64,000 nt of DNA from Lysobacter terrestris (GTDB taxonomy: Bacteria; Pseudomonadota; Gammaproteobacteria; Xanthomonadales; Xanthomonadaceae): positions 1,116,001 to 1,180,000 of the forward strand of contig NZ_CP060820.1 in the NCBI RefSeq assembly GCF_014489475.1, in the 5' to 3' direction. Position numbers and translations under genes: made by a program. This document shows, one piece after another, positions 33,501-41,084 of this stretch (position 1 is its first letter; each line of letters opens with the position of its first letter). The notes below the pieces were generated by a model, which saw nothing but the letters and a program-made list of their open reading frames with translations, was not told where the DNA came from and ran no database searches.

Positions 33501-33776
33501 GTCCCGATTGGCCGTCATGCCACTCTGTCCGGCGCCAATCTCCACGATCTGGCGCAACGCATCCTGGTAGGCCACCAGCGGCAGACCCGGATTCAAGGCC
33601 ATGAGCTTCTCGCCCAGGATTCGGGTCAGCACCACATCCTTTTCGCTAGCGCGGCCGAAGCTGCCCTCCGGCCCCAGCACTTCGGTGTTGTAGGCGTATT
33701 CGGACCGCCAGCCCAGCACGTCGCGCAGATAGTCCGCGGTGGTTTGTTGGACCAGCGTGTCTTCGTTCAAGGCCAT
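30540..33776 (-). CDS. hsdR: Type I restriction enzyme, HsdR motor/nuclease subunit
   Basis: 1078-aa translocating restriction subunit. The N-terminal nuclease has RPDIIGFVNG and LLFIECKN (D148, E162, K164). The SF2 motor has Walker A HTQGSGKSYS, DEAH box VISDEAHRTQYG, GFTGTPLMGD and QAIARANR. The C-terminal helical domain would bind the HsdM/HsdS core. Length is typical. It follows hsdS after a 27-base gap in the order M-S-R, all on the minus strand. GC is higher than in the other cargo, closer to the host. Confidence 0.95.
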   Translation of the reverse strand: MALNEDTLVQQTTADYLRDVLGWRSEYAYNTEVLGPEGSFGRASEKDVVLTRILGEKLMALNPGLPLVAYQDALRQIVEIGAGQSGMTANRDKYRLLRDGVKVEFRKDDGRLDASTLRVFDFDTPDNNDFLAVRELWVKGDLYRRRPDIIGFVNGIPLLFIECKNIHRNLRKAYDQNLKDYLDTVPQLFHHNAFLLLANGSEAKVGALSGKYEHFHNWKRLEEAEPGVVDMETLLKGVCDKRNFLDLFENFILFDDAGDRTIKIVARNHQFLGVNRAIRAVGNRQQNLGKLGVFWHTQGSGKSYSMLFFTRKVHRRIGGNYTFLIVTDRDDLDGQIYGTYVGCGVVGEKEDCRAVSGAGLKDLLGQHKGYVFSLVQKFNEQVSPDDPYSKRDDLIVISDEAHRTQYGTLALNMRNALPNAGYIGFTGTPLMGDDEVTRRVFGDYVSTYDFQRAVDDGATVPLYYDARGEKLKVATDDLNQRIADKLAEFEDELAGDPDAQRRLEQAMGRDYHVITAGERLDRIARDFVKHYAEGWESGKAMFVCIDKPTCVRMHGLIEKYWTEHIHALTLERNRDTDEQSLAQRTRQLQWMGDTRFAVVVSEEQGEVERFRKLGLDITPHRRLIKDGWVVPGEPKPLSMEDAYKKADHPFRVAIVCAMWLTGFDVPTLGTLYLDKPLKAHTLMQAIARANRVAEGKTNGLVVDYCGILKNLRRALATFAGTKGDGNTGGEGTDPAQPEERLLELLDGALAETSIWLDKRGVPLSKILETSGFQRNRAILDTKESINESDETRKRFELMARAVQTRFKASVHVAGVNERRARVDAVMIVYKSLRDDIVHADISHILQALRDEVDQAIVTAEAGNTGTEDSGVKDVADRLFDISKIDFDKLLKEFQRSKRKQTTVQSLKAAIESRLARLLAQNPLRKDLQERYEAIVAEYNREKDRATIEATFQHLTLLVQAMSEEEQRAVELGLDEETLALFDLLRKPDLDKAGIEKLKKVSQGLLATLKARLAEIADWQATEGNRDAVRVTIHDFLYADATGLPVDSYDEQDVEAKTDAVYQHVWRAYQVLPSPVFSN

Positions 33777-33803
33777 GCGAAAGATCCCCCCTGACGCAGC
33801 CTA

Positions 33804-35021
33804 TCAAACCACCACTTCGCCGCTCATCAGGCGGGGGAGTAGGAGGTCGCGGGCTTGGATGAGCTTGCCTACCTGTTTCTGCAGGTTCGACCGAAGCTCA
33901 TAGTTGCCGGCAATTGCCTCGTCGAACTCGCTCTGCAACGTGATTGGCGGAACAACTACAGGCAATGCGCAGAGACTCCTTCTCGAAATGCGTAAACGTG
34001 TAGTCCCTGTTGCGTGCTGCGTGGCTAGTTCGAGACTTGCCCTAGAGTTCAGGTGCTGAAGCAAGAAATAGGGCGTAACGCGCGAACGATCGGGTCTGAC
34101 TATTGCCACGTCAACAGCCGTAATCATTCGCCATGGCATCTCCGTTGCCAACCATGCGCGACCAATCGGGTCCGGCATTCTCGAAACTAAAATATCCCCC
34201 GGGCAGACTTCTCGACAGTTGAGCCTTCGAAAAGTCTCGCCAGTAACGTATCTGAAGTTTCCAGTCTCGACGAACGAATCAACGCCGATATTTGATACCT
34301 GCAGGAGCCGGTAGTCGTCGCCGCCCTGATCCTTTGACTCAATCCAATCGCCATCTTCAACGTACTCGCAGGAATCACGTAGCGTCAGACGATTCCACCC
34401 CTCCGGTACGCCCTCCACGATCTTGACGTGCTCGTGGCCGGGGTAGCGCAGGTGCACGAACCATTCGCGGTACAGCAGGCGGGCGGATTCTTCCAGCAAC
34501 TTGATGCGGCGGTGGTTGTTCTCGATCAGGTCGTCATAGGCAGAAAGTAGATCGGCGATGCGTTTCTGCTCCGGCTTCGCTGGATACGCGACCTCAACCT
34601 TGGCGAGGTTCTGACCGGGAAGGTGCTTAATGGTCGCGCCAGTGAACAGCCCGCTGAAACCATCATTCCGTCCCTTATGCAGGAACAAGTAGTACAGGAA
34701 CCGGTAATCCAGCTCTTCATTCGGACGAATCCGGTGAATGGCTTTTTGGATCATCATTCCCGGCACTTCGTCCTTCCAGATCGCGCAGCGGCCAGGCTCG
34801 CCACCCTCGCACATGACGATGTCTCCGTATCTCAAGCCATAGCGATCCAGCTCATGGGGCTCGAATCGCATTTCCCGAAGATCATCCAGCTCGAACGCAC
34901 CCCAGCGAACATTCACGTTCGCCAGATAGGGCATGGGCTCCCCTCTGTTCTTCTTCGCATCAAGCATCTTGCCAAGACACAACTCTGCCACTTGCGCGAG
35001 CGGCTTACGGGTCCAACTCAC
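33804..35021 (-). CDS. hsdS: Type I restriction-modification specificity subunit HsdS
   Basis: 405-aa specificity subunit with two target-recognition domains (about 1-155 and 215-365), separated by a conserved helical spacer (EQKRIADLLSAYDDLIENNH, then RLLYREWFVHLRYPG) and ended by a second helix (LIQARDLLLPRLMSGEV). It defines the split DNA sequence recognised by the methylase and nuclease. It begins with GTG, overlapping the hsdM stop (GTGA), so the two are coupled. The second recognition half (about 33.9-34.4 kb) is visibly lower in GC than its neighbours, the usual sign of domain exchange. Confidence 0.93.
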   Translation of the reverse strand: MSWTRKPLAQVAELCLGKMLDAKKNRGEPMPYLANVNVRWGAFELDDLREMRFEPHELDRYGLRYGDIVMCEGGEPGRCAIWKDEVPGMMIQKAIHRIRPNEELDYRFLYYLFLHKGRNDGFSGLFTGATIKHLPGQNLAKVEVAYPAKPEQKRIADLLSAYDDLIENNHRRIKLLEESARLLYREWFVHLRYPGHEHVKIVEGVPEGWNRLTLRDSCEYVEDGDWIESKDQGGDDYRLLQVSNIGVDSFVETGNFRYVTGETFRRLNCREVCPGDILVSRMPDPIGRAWLATEMPWRMITAVDVAIVRPDRSRVTPYFLLQHLNSRASLELATQHATGTTRLRISRRSLCALPVVVPPITLQSEFDEAIAGNYELRSNLQKQVGKLIQARDLLLPRLMSGEVVV

Positions 35022-37075
35022 GCACCCAACTCCTCAAAGTTGCGCGCGATCTTCGTCGCCAGCGCCACCGCTTCCTCGTTCAAGCCCTTCAGCTCGATAT
35101 GGATATCGCGCAGCGCGGCCTCGAAGTCGAAATCCTCGTCCACCTCCTCCGGTGCCACGCCCACATAGCGGCCCGGCGTCAGCGACCAGTCGTTGGCCTC
35201 GATCTCGGCCCAACTGACCAGCTTCACCAGCCCCGGCACATCGCGCAGCTCGGCATCGGGGAAGCGCTCCTGCAACCAGAGCGCCTGGCGATGGAAGTAG
35301 CGCACCGGCTTCAACGCGTCGACTGCGGCCTTGCGGGCTTCGTCCGCGGTCTTGCGCAGGCGGCTCAGTTCACGACCCTTGCCTTCGCTGCTCAGCGCTT
35401 CCAGCGCGTGGCCGGCCAGCTTGTGCAGGTGGTCTGCGGCCTTGACCAGGTCGCGGCTGGTTTCGGCCAGCGGCGCCAGGCGTTCGCTGGCCTTGTGCAG
35501 GGTGGCGTTGCTGGCGTTCTCGGCGATTGGTCTCGCGGCCTGCTGTTGCACGACCTTGGCATACGCGGCTACGTCCGCGACAAGGGTCGCCAGCGCCTCG
35601 TCCATCGCACGTTGCGCGGCCTGCGCTTCCGGTTCACCGTTCTCATCGGCAAGCCGGCCCACAGCCTCGGCCAGCGCGCGCCCCCGCTCCAGGTAGTCGA
35701 GCAGCGGATCAAGACTGGCCTGCGCGTTGACAATGGCTTGGCCCAAGTGCTCCCGCAACAGCGAGAGAAAGCGGTCGGACTGGCCGCGATACAGCCAGAC
35801 AATGCTGGTCAGGTTGGCCAGTTGCTCAGGGCTGAAGTCGTAGATCTTGCGCGTCACCTTGCGGTACACGTTGCGCGCATCCAGCATCAGCACGCGGTCG
35901 CGGTGCTGCTCGGGCTTGGCCTTGTCGAAGAACCACAGCTCGCAAGGCACGGTGCGGGTGTAGAAGAAATTACCGCGGATGGCGACCATCACGTCCACAT
36001 GCCCTGTTTCCACCAGCCTGCGGCGCACGGCGGCCTCGTCCCTGCCGGCGCTGGACGCCTGCGAGGACATCACGAAACCGGCGCGGCCCCGCACCGACAG
36101 GTAGCTGTAGAAGTAGGAGATCCACAGGTAGTTGCCGTTGCTGACCTTGCCCTTGTTGTTGACGCCGGGCAGGCCGAACGGCAGGCGCGGGTCCTTGCGG
36201 ACCTTTTCGGCGTCCACCTCGTCCACATTGAACGGCGGGTTGGCCATCACGTAGTCGGCCTTGCCCAGCAGTTCGTGCGGGTCGGCGTAATAGCTGATCG
36301 CCTCGGCGATGTTGCCCTGCAGGCCGTGCACCGCCAGGTTCATTTGCGCCAACTTGATGGTGGTGGCGTTCTTCTCCATGCCGTAGAAGGTCAGCGCCTT
36401 GGTGGGGTCGCCGTGGTTGCGCTCCACCAGGTTGGCGCTCTGCACGAACATGCCGCCGGAACCGCAGGCCGGGTCCAGCACGGTGCCGCGCGCCGGCTCG
36501 ATCAGGTTGGCGATCATCTGCACGATGGAGATGGGGGTGAAGAACTCGCCGCCGTCGTGCGCGCCCTGGTCGGCGAACTGGGTGAGGAAGTATTCGTAGA
36601 TGCGACCGAAGATGTCGCCGTGGGCGGTCTTCAGTTCCTCGGGGTTGAGCTTGCGCAGTAGCTCGCCCAAGTCCTGATTGGCGATCTTGTGGTACTCGGC
36701 CTTGGGCAGCACGCCGCGCAGGGCGTCGTAGTCGGCTTCGATGCCGTTCATGGCCGCGATGATGGCGGCGGCGCGGTCGGCCGAGTCCGGTAGGCTCACC
36801 AGGTGGTCGAACTGCGCCTCCGGCCGCAGGTAGATGGCGCCCTGCTGGCCGAAGTCTTCCTTGGTCAAGGCTCGGGTCTTGCCACCACGGCTGGGGAGAC
36901 CCGCCTCGATCGCCGGCTTGACCGCCAGGTAGCGGCTGTAGGCATGGCGCAGGAAGATCAGGCCCATGACCGGCATGAAGTATTCGTTGCTGGCCAGGCC
37001 GGAGTTGGCGCGCAAGAGGTCGGCGGCGCCCCACAGGCGCTTTTCGATGGCTTCGATGTTCTGGAGTTGGCTCAT
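35018..37075 (-). CDS. hsdM: Type I DNA methyltransferase subunit HsdM
   Basis: 685-aa N6-adenine methyltransferase subunit. The N-terminal HsdM helical domain (LWGAADLLRANSGLASNEYF) is followed by the SAM motif DPACGSGGM (201-209) and the catalytic NPPF (279-282). The C-terminal part (about 440-685) is long and coiled-coil-rich, for HsdS contact. First gene of the hsdMSR operon and the last gene before the transposon's glmS-proximal end. Its promoter must lie in the 300 bases that also hold the right-end TnsB sites. Confidence 0.95.
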   Translation of the reverse strand: MSQLQNIEAIEKRLWGAADLLRANSGLASNEYFMPVMGLIFLRHAYSRYLAVKPAIEAGLPSRGGKTRALTKEDFGQQGAIYLRPEAQFDHLVSLPDSADRAAAIIAAMNGIEADYDALRGVLPKAEYHKIANQDLGELLRKLNPEELKTAHGDIFGRIYEYFLTQFADQGAHDGGEFFTPISIVQMIANLIEPARGTVLDPACGSGGMFVQSANLVERNHGDPTKALTFYGMEKNATTIKLAQMNLAVHGLQGNIAEAISYYADPHELLGKADYVMANPPFNVDEVDAEKVRKDPRLPFGLPGVNNKGKVSNGNYLWISYFYSYLSVRGRAGFVMSSQASSAGRDEAAVRRRLVETGHVDVMVAIRGNFFYTRTVPCELWFFDKAKPEQHRDRVLMLDARNVYRKVTRKIYDFSPEQLANLTSIVWLYRGQSDRFLSLLREHLGQAIVNAQASLDPLLDYLERGRALAEAVGRLADENGEPEAQAAQRAMDEALATLVADVAAYAKVVQQQAARPIAENASNATLHKASERLAPLAETSRDLVKAADHLHKLAGHALEALSSEGKGRELSRLRKTADEARKAAVDALKPVRYFHRQALWLQERFPDAELRDVPGLVKLVSWAEIEANDWSLTPGRYVGVAPEEVDEDFDFEAALRDIHIELKGLNEEAVALATKIARNFEELGA

Positions 37076-37300
37076 GGGGCCATTTTGGCAGGGCCCTGCA
37101 TGGAAGCACCAACTATTGAATGCCGACCCTGCCGCAGCCTCTCGGACAACTCAGCCCCAAGCGCTCAGGGCTATCACCACGAGGGGCAGCCTAAGCGTTG
37201 GCCCGACGTGTAGCCGGAACCTGCTCGGACTGGATCTGTCGCGGTGACATAGGGGATGACCCGGTGGATGCCCCCCTTTATTCCCCGTCCCTCTGAGCAA

Positions 37301-37379
37301 TTGGACCAACTATTGTTGGCCCCACCGCCTCTAGTTGAACCAACTATTACCTGGTTGGACCAACTATTACCAAACACCA
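37301..37379. repeat. Transposon right end: clustered TnsB-type sites and inverted repeat
   Basis: Three strong direct copies of TTGGACCAACTATT (the complement of the left-end consensus): 37301-37314 (exact), 37335-37348 (TTGAACCAACTATT) and 37355-37368 (exact). A degenerate copy (8 of 14) lies at about 37316-37329. Spacing is 15-20 bases, like the four packed sites of the Tn7 right end. The terminal repeat runs to 37379. Confidence 0.85.
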
Positions 37380-37384
37380 AAAAA
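37380..37384. repeat. Target site duplication, right copy (AAAAA)
   Basis: Five A residues just outside the right terminal repeat, equal to 3341-3345. They lie 18 bases beyond the glmS stop codon, where Tn7 joins its target. Confidence 0.75.
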
Positions 37385-37440
37385 CCACCAGACCGCCGCG
37401 GATCACTCCACCGTGACCGACTTGGCCAGGTTGCGCGGCT
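37385..37440. other. attTn7 target region (3' end of glmS)
   Basis: In Tn7 the TnsD protein binds the last coding bases of glmS and directs insertion about 25 bases past the stop. Here the glmS end codes for the conserved [10 protein letters not shown], and the element lies at that distance, so this is the probable binding region of one of the TniQ proteins. Confidence 0.8.
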
Positions 37441-39244
37441 TGTCGACGTCGGTGCCGCGTGCCAGGGCGGCGTGGTAGGCGAGCAGCTGCACCGGGATCG
37501 CGTGCACGATCGGCGACAGCACGCCGACGTGGCGCGGGGTGCGGATCACGTGCACCTGCTCGGACTCGCCGAACTGGCTGTCGGCGTCGGCGAACACGAA
37601 CATCTCGCCGCCGCGCGCGCGCACCTCCTGGATGTTCGACTTCACCTTCTCCAGCAGCGAGTCGTTCGGCGCGATCACCACCACCGGCATGTCGCTGTCG
37701 ACCAGCGCGAGCGGGCCGTGCTTGAGCTCACCGGCCGGGTAGGCCTCGGCGTGGATGTAGGAGATCTCCTTGAGCTTGAGCGCACCTTCCAGGGCGATCG
37801 GGTAGTGCACGCCGCGGCCGAGGAACAGCGCATGCTGCTTCGGCGCGAAACGCTCGGACCACGACACGATCTGCGGTTCCAGGTTCAGCGCGTGCTGCAC
37901 GCTGCCGGGCAGCTGGCGCAGGTCCTCGAGGTAGCGCGCTTCCTGCGTCGCGTCCAGGCGCCCGCGCAGCTTGGCCAGGGTGCAGGTCAGGGTGAACAGC
38001 GCAACCAGCTGGGTGGTGAAGGCCTTGGTCGAGGCGACGCCGATCTCGGCGCCGGCGCGGGTGTAGTAGACGAGGCGGCTGGCGCGCGGGATCGCGCTCT
38101 CGGGCACGTTGCAGATCGACAGCGTGCGGTCCTGGCCGAACGACTTGGCGTACTTCAGAGCCTCCATCGTGTCGAGGGTCTCGCCCGACTGCGAAATGGT
38201 GACGACCAGCTGCTTCGGGTTCGCCACCACGCTGCGGTAGCGGTACTCGCTGGCGATGTCGACGGCGCAGGGCAGGCCGGTGATCGCCTCGATCCAGTAG
38301 CGCGCGGTCAGCCCGGCGTAATAGCTGGTGCCGCAGGCAAGGATCTGCACCGCCTCGATGTCGCACAGCACCGCTTCGGCGCCCGCGCCGAACAGCTCGG
38401 CCGAGAAGGCGTTGTTGTCCATCACCGCCTCGATGGTGTCGGCGATGGCGCGCGGCTGCTCGTGGATTTCCTTCTGCATGAAGTGGCGGTACGGGCCCAG
38501 CTCCAGCGACGCCAGCGACACGTCCGACACGTGCACGTCGCGTTCGATCGCGCGGCCTTCGCCGTCGAAGATGCGCACCGCATCGCGGCTGACTTCGGCG
38601 GTGTCGCCTTCCTCGAGGAAGATCACCCGACGCGTGGCCTGCACGATCGCGGACACGTCGCTGGCGACGAAGTTCTCGCCCTCGCCGAGGCCGACCAGCA
38701 GCGGGCAGCCCATGCGCGCGGCGACCAGGCGCTCGGGTTCCTTGCGGCTGACCACGGCGAGCGCGTAGGCGCCGTGCAGTTCGCGCACCGTGGCCTGCAG
38801 CGCACCGAGCAGGTCGTCGCCGCCCTGCAGGTGGTGGTGGATGAGGTGGGCGATGACTTCGGTATCGGTCTGCGATTCGAACACGTAGCCGAGCTGGCGC
38901 AGGCGTTCGCGCTGCTCTTCGTGGTTCTCGATGATGCCGTTGTGCACCAGCGCGACACCGTGGCTGATGTGCGGGTGCGCGTTGGCTTCGGTGACGCCGC
39001 CGTGGGTGGCCCAGCGGGTATGGCCGATGCCGAGGCGGGCGCTGAACTGCTCGGCCTGAGCGGCGTTCTCCATCTCCGCGACGCGGCCGGTGCGGCGCAC
39101 GCGGCGCACTTCGCTCGCCGCGCCCGCGCCATCGACGACGGCGATGCCGGCGGAGTCGTAACCGCGGTATTCCAGGCGCTTGAGGCCTTCGATCAGGACG
39201 GGGACGACGTCGCGATTCGCGATAGCACCAACAATGCCGCACAT
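37403..39244 (-). CDS. glmS: Glutamine-fructose-6-phosphate aminotransferase
   Basis: 613-aa enzyme making glucosamine-6-phosphate from fructose-6-phosphate and glutamine, the entry to peptidoglycan and LPS amino-sugar synthesis. It opens MCGIVGA, where Cys2 becomes the N-terminal nucleophile of the glutaminase domain. Two SIS sugar-isomerase domains follow, and the end is [15 protein letters not shown]. Intact, not damaged by the nearby insertion. No glmS ribozyme is expected or seen upstream. glmU lies 9 kb away in this window. The transposon has moved the likely native terminator 34 kb away. Confidence 0.98.
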   Translation of the reverse strand: MCGIVGAIANRDVVPVLIEGLKRLEYRGYDSAGIAVVDGAGAASEVRRVRRTGRVAEMENAAQAEQFSARLGIGHTRWATHGGVTEANAHPHISHGVALVHNGIIENHEEQRERLRQLGYVFESQTDTEVIAHLIHHHLQGGDDLLGALQATVRELHGAYALAVVSRKEPERLVAARMGCPLLVGLGEGENFVASDVSAIVQATRRVIFLEEGDTAEVSRDAVRIFDGEGRAIERDVHVSDVSLASLELGPYRHFMQKEIHEQPRAIADTIEAVMDNNAFSAELFGAGAEAVLCDIEAVQILACGTSYYAGLTARYWIEAITGLPCAVDIASEYRYRSVVANPKQLVVTISQSGETLDTMEALKYAKSFGQDRTLSICNVPESAIPRASRLVYYTRAGAEIGVASTKAFTTQLVALFTLTCTLAKLRGRLDATQEARYLEDLRQLPGSVQHALNLEPQIVSWSERFAPKQHALFLGRGVHYPIALEGALKLKEISYIHAEAYPAGELKHGPLALVDSDMPVVVIAPNDSLLEKVKSNIQEVRARGGEMFVFADADSQFGESEQVHVIRTPRHVGVLSPIVHAIPVQLLAYHAALARGTDVDKPRNLAKSVTVE

Positions 39245-39369
39245 GGAGGGGGATTCCGCTGGAAATAGGCGTGCAGTTTACCGGCTCCGCCATGGGCGCC
39301 TGAATGCGTCGCGCGCACCACAGCCGTTGCAGCGGTGATGCCATACCCACGCCAGCCGATGGCCGCCGC

Positions 39370-39419
39370 TGTCCGCGCGGACACCCTCGCGCCCGTCCGG
39401 ACAGTGCGGACACCCGGAC
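39370..39419. promoter_or_regulatory. Upstream activator palindromes for the sigma-54 operon
   Basis: Perfect 14-base palindrome TGTCCGCGCGGACA at 39370-39383, then related half-sites in GTCCGGACAGTGCGGACA (39395-39412) and CCGGAC (39414-39419). They lie 40-90 bases before the sigma-54 promoter, a normal position for NtrC-type activator sites. The probable binder is the response regulator at 45066-46412. Confidence 0.65.
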
Positions 39420-39457
39420 GGCGCCGATAAATCCATTGAATTTCAAATAGTTAAAGT

Positions 39458-39473
39458 TGGCACGCGTCCTGCT
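39458..39473 (+). promoter_or_regulatory. Sigma-54 (-24/-12) promoter
   Basis: TGGCACG-CGTC-CTGCT matches the sigma-54 consensus TGGCACG-N4-TTGCW at all but one of the conserved positions. It lies 37 bases before the adaptor-gene ATG. The operon itself encodes a sigma-54 activator, which supports the call. Confidence 0.85.
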
Positions 39474-39509
39474 TATAGGAGATCAGCACCCTCTCCCAGA
39501 CGCCCGCAC

Positions 39510-40808
39510 ATGAGCATCCGCGACACCTCCGCCCAGGACCGGCCCCTCCACGGCGACAGCACCAGCGCTTCCGCCCGCACGCTGGCGCCGCGCCGCCGTC
39601 GCATGCTGGTCGCGGGCGTGGGCGCCGCCGGCCTGGTCGTCGTGGTCGGCTGGCTGCTGGCAGGCTGGACCGCCGGCGCGCGCTCCTTCGATGCCTCGCG
39701 CCTGCGCATCGCCAGCGTGACCCGCGGCGACCTGGTCCGCGACATCTCCGCCGACGGCCGCGTGATCGCCGCCAACAGCCCGACCCTGTACGCGATCGCC
39801 GGCGGCACGGTGACCCTGCAGGTCGTCGCCGGCGACCGGGTGAAGAAGGACCAGGCGCTCGCCGAGATCGACAGCCCCGAGCTGCGCAGCCGGCTCGCGC
39901 AGGAACAGGCCGCGCTCGCCGGGCTGGAGGCCGAATCCAGCCGCGCCGTGCTCGACGCGCAGATCACCCGCGCCAACGCCCGCAAGCTGTTCGACCAGGC
40001 GCAGATCGACCGCCAGGCCGCTCAGCGCGACCTGGAGCGCAACCAGCGCGCCTTCGAAGGCGGCGCCGTGGCGCAGATCGACGTGGCGCGCTCGCAGGAC
40101 ACGCTGAAGAAGGCCGACCTCGGCCTGGCCAGCGCCCGCAACGAATACGGCCTGCTCGGCCAGGGCGCCGGCCTGGACATGCGCAACAAGCGCCTGCTCG
40201 CCGATCGCCAGCGCGCGGTGGTGACCGAACTGCAGCGCCAGGTCGACGCGCTGACCCTGCGCGCGCCGTTCGACGGCCAGGTCGGCCAGGTGATGGTCGC
40301 GCAGCGCCAGAACGTCGCGATCAACGCAGCGGTGCTGAGCGTGGTCGACCTGTCGGTGTTCGAAGTCGAGATCAAGGTGCCCGAGAGCTTCGCCCGCGAC
40401 CTCGCCATCGGCATGCCGGCACAGGTCACCGGCCCCAGCGGCACGCTCGCCGCGGAGATCTCCGCGGTGTCGCCGGAAGTGGTGAACGGCGAAGTCACCG
40501 GCCGCCTGCGCTTCAAGAACCAGCAACCGCCCGCGCTGCGCCAGAACCAGCGCATGAGCGTGCGCATCCTGCTCGACACGCGTCGCAACGTGCTGATGGT
40601 CGAGCGTGGTCCGTTCCTCGAACAGGGCGGCGGCAACAGCGCCTGGGTGATGGACGGCAGCAGCGCGGTGAAGCGTCCGGTCCGCACCGGCGCCAGCAGC
40701 CTGGGCGCGGTCGAGATCCTCGGCGGCGCGAAGGAAGGCGATCGCATCGTGGTGTCCGGCGCCGACGGCTTCGGCGAATCCGAAAAAGTCCGCATCACTG
40801 GAGAATGA
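39510..40808 (+). CDS. HlyD/MacA-type periplasmic adaptor of an ABC exporter
   Basis: 432-aa membrane fusion protein. An N-terminal cytosolic stretch with an RRRR cluster is followed by one membrane helix (LVAGVGAAGLVVVVGWLLAG, about 32-51), a lipoyl/barrel-sandwich domain split by a long coiled-coil hairpin (about 125-245) and a beta-barrel end. It bridges the inner-membrane ABC permeases to an outer-membrane channel, which is not encoded here. First gene of the sigma-54 operon. Its stop overlaps a possible ATG of the next small gene. Confidence 0.87.
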   Translation: MSIRDTSAQDRPLHGDSTSASARTLAPRRRRMLVAGVGAAGLVVVVGWLLAGWTAGARSFDASRLRIASVTRGDLVRDISADGRVIAANSPTLYAIAGGTVTLQVVAGDRVKKDQALAEIDSPELRSRLAQEQAALAGLEAESSRAVLDAQITRANARKLFDQAQIDRQAAQRDLERNQRAFEGGAVAQIDVARSQDTLKKADLGLASARNEYGLLGQGAGLDMRNKRLLADRQRAVVTELQRQVDALTLRAPFDGQVGQVMVAQRQNVAINAAVLSVVDLSVFEVEIKVPESFARDLAIGMPAQVTGPSGTLAAEISAVSPEVVNGEVTGRLRFKNQQPPALRQNQRMSVRILLDTRRNVLMVERGPFLEQGGGNSAWVMDGSSAVKRPVRTGASSLGAVEILGGAKEGDRIVVSGADGFGESEKVRITGE

Positions 40809-40810
40809 TC

Positions 40811-41047
40811 ATGAGCACCCATGCCAATCCGGCTTATCCGTCGCATGACTTCCCGCGGACCTGGTCCGCGCTGGACCTCGCCGACGCCGTGCCGCTGCGC
40901 CTGTCCGAGCGCATCACCCTGGGCCTGGTCGGATTCACCGCCCCGGTCCTCGCCGCCAATTCGCCCTTCGCCGCGCAGCCCGCGCGCAAGTGGCACCGCC
41001 ACTACCTGCGCAGCGCCGAGCTGCCCGCCTTCGTCCGCGTGCGCTGA
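40811..41047 (+). CDS. Small protein 1 of a paralogous pair (78 aa)
   Basis: Unknown 78-aa protein between the adaptor and ABC ATPase genes. It shares a pattern with the next gene: W-S/T-x3-LADAVP, LSE-x-IT, LV-x-F, AAN, a W followed by basic residues, then LPAF and a C-terminal RVR. No cysteine, no lipobox, no obvious membrane helix, though SERITLGLVGFTAPVLAANS is mildly hydrophobic. ATG 40811 is favoured over 40805 because GGAG lies at the right distance. It could be a substrate peptide, pump subunit or regulator. Confidence 0.7.
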   Translation: MSTHANPAYPSHDFPRTWSALDLADAVPLRLSERITLGLVGFTAPVLAANSPFAAQPARKWHRHYLRSAELPAFVRVR

Positions 41048-41084
41048 GCAACGGCGCGCGCGACGCCCCCACCGGAGAAAGTCG

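Larger units (their letters stand above)
3346..37379. mobile_element. Tn7-like transposon carrying a defence island, inserted downstream of glmS
   Basis: A 34,034-bp element bounded by imperfect terminal inverted repeats: 3346-3370, and 37355-37379 read on the minus strand, match at 22 of 25 positions and both start 5'-TGGTG. Flanking AAAAA copies fit a 5-bp target duplication. It encodes TnsA-, TnsB- and TnsC-like proteins and two TniQ/TnsD-family proteins. Multiple TnsB-type sites (consensus AATAGTTGGTCCAA) lie at both ends. Insertion is 23 bases past the glmS stop, the classical attTn7 position. No tnsE or cas genes were seen. Cargo (about 11.1-37.1 kb) is mostly defence genes with visibly lower GC than the flanks. 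The element may still be mobile, since the genes look intact and the ends match. Confidence 0.93.
37076..37402. other. Gene-free stretch: hsdM upstream region, transposon right end, glmS 3' spacer
   Basis: No gene is seen here. From left to right it holds the upstream region of hsdM with an outlying TnsB-type site (37104-37117, ACCAACTATT core, 11 of 14 bases), an unannotated stretch to 37300, the dense right-end sites, the AAAAA duplication and 18 bases before the glmS stop. Confidence 0.8.

Noticed and set aside
34187-34378. Damage or frameshift in the low-GC half of hsdS
   Set aside because: The frame is continuous from 35021 to 33804 and both recognition domains and spacer helices are complete; only base composition changes.
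3349-37376. Transposon ends placed three bases further in, at TGATTGG / ACCAAACA
   Set aside because: The flanks would then be AATGG and CCAAA, which do not match, while TGGTG ends extend the repeat and give AAAAA on both sides.
37256-39268. Long open frame antisense to glmS
   Set aside because: High-GC third codon positions keep the opposite strand open. Its translation is a low-complexity His/Arg/Ala chain, while glmS is unmistakable.
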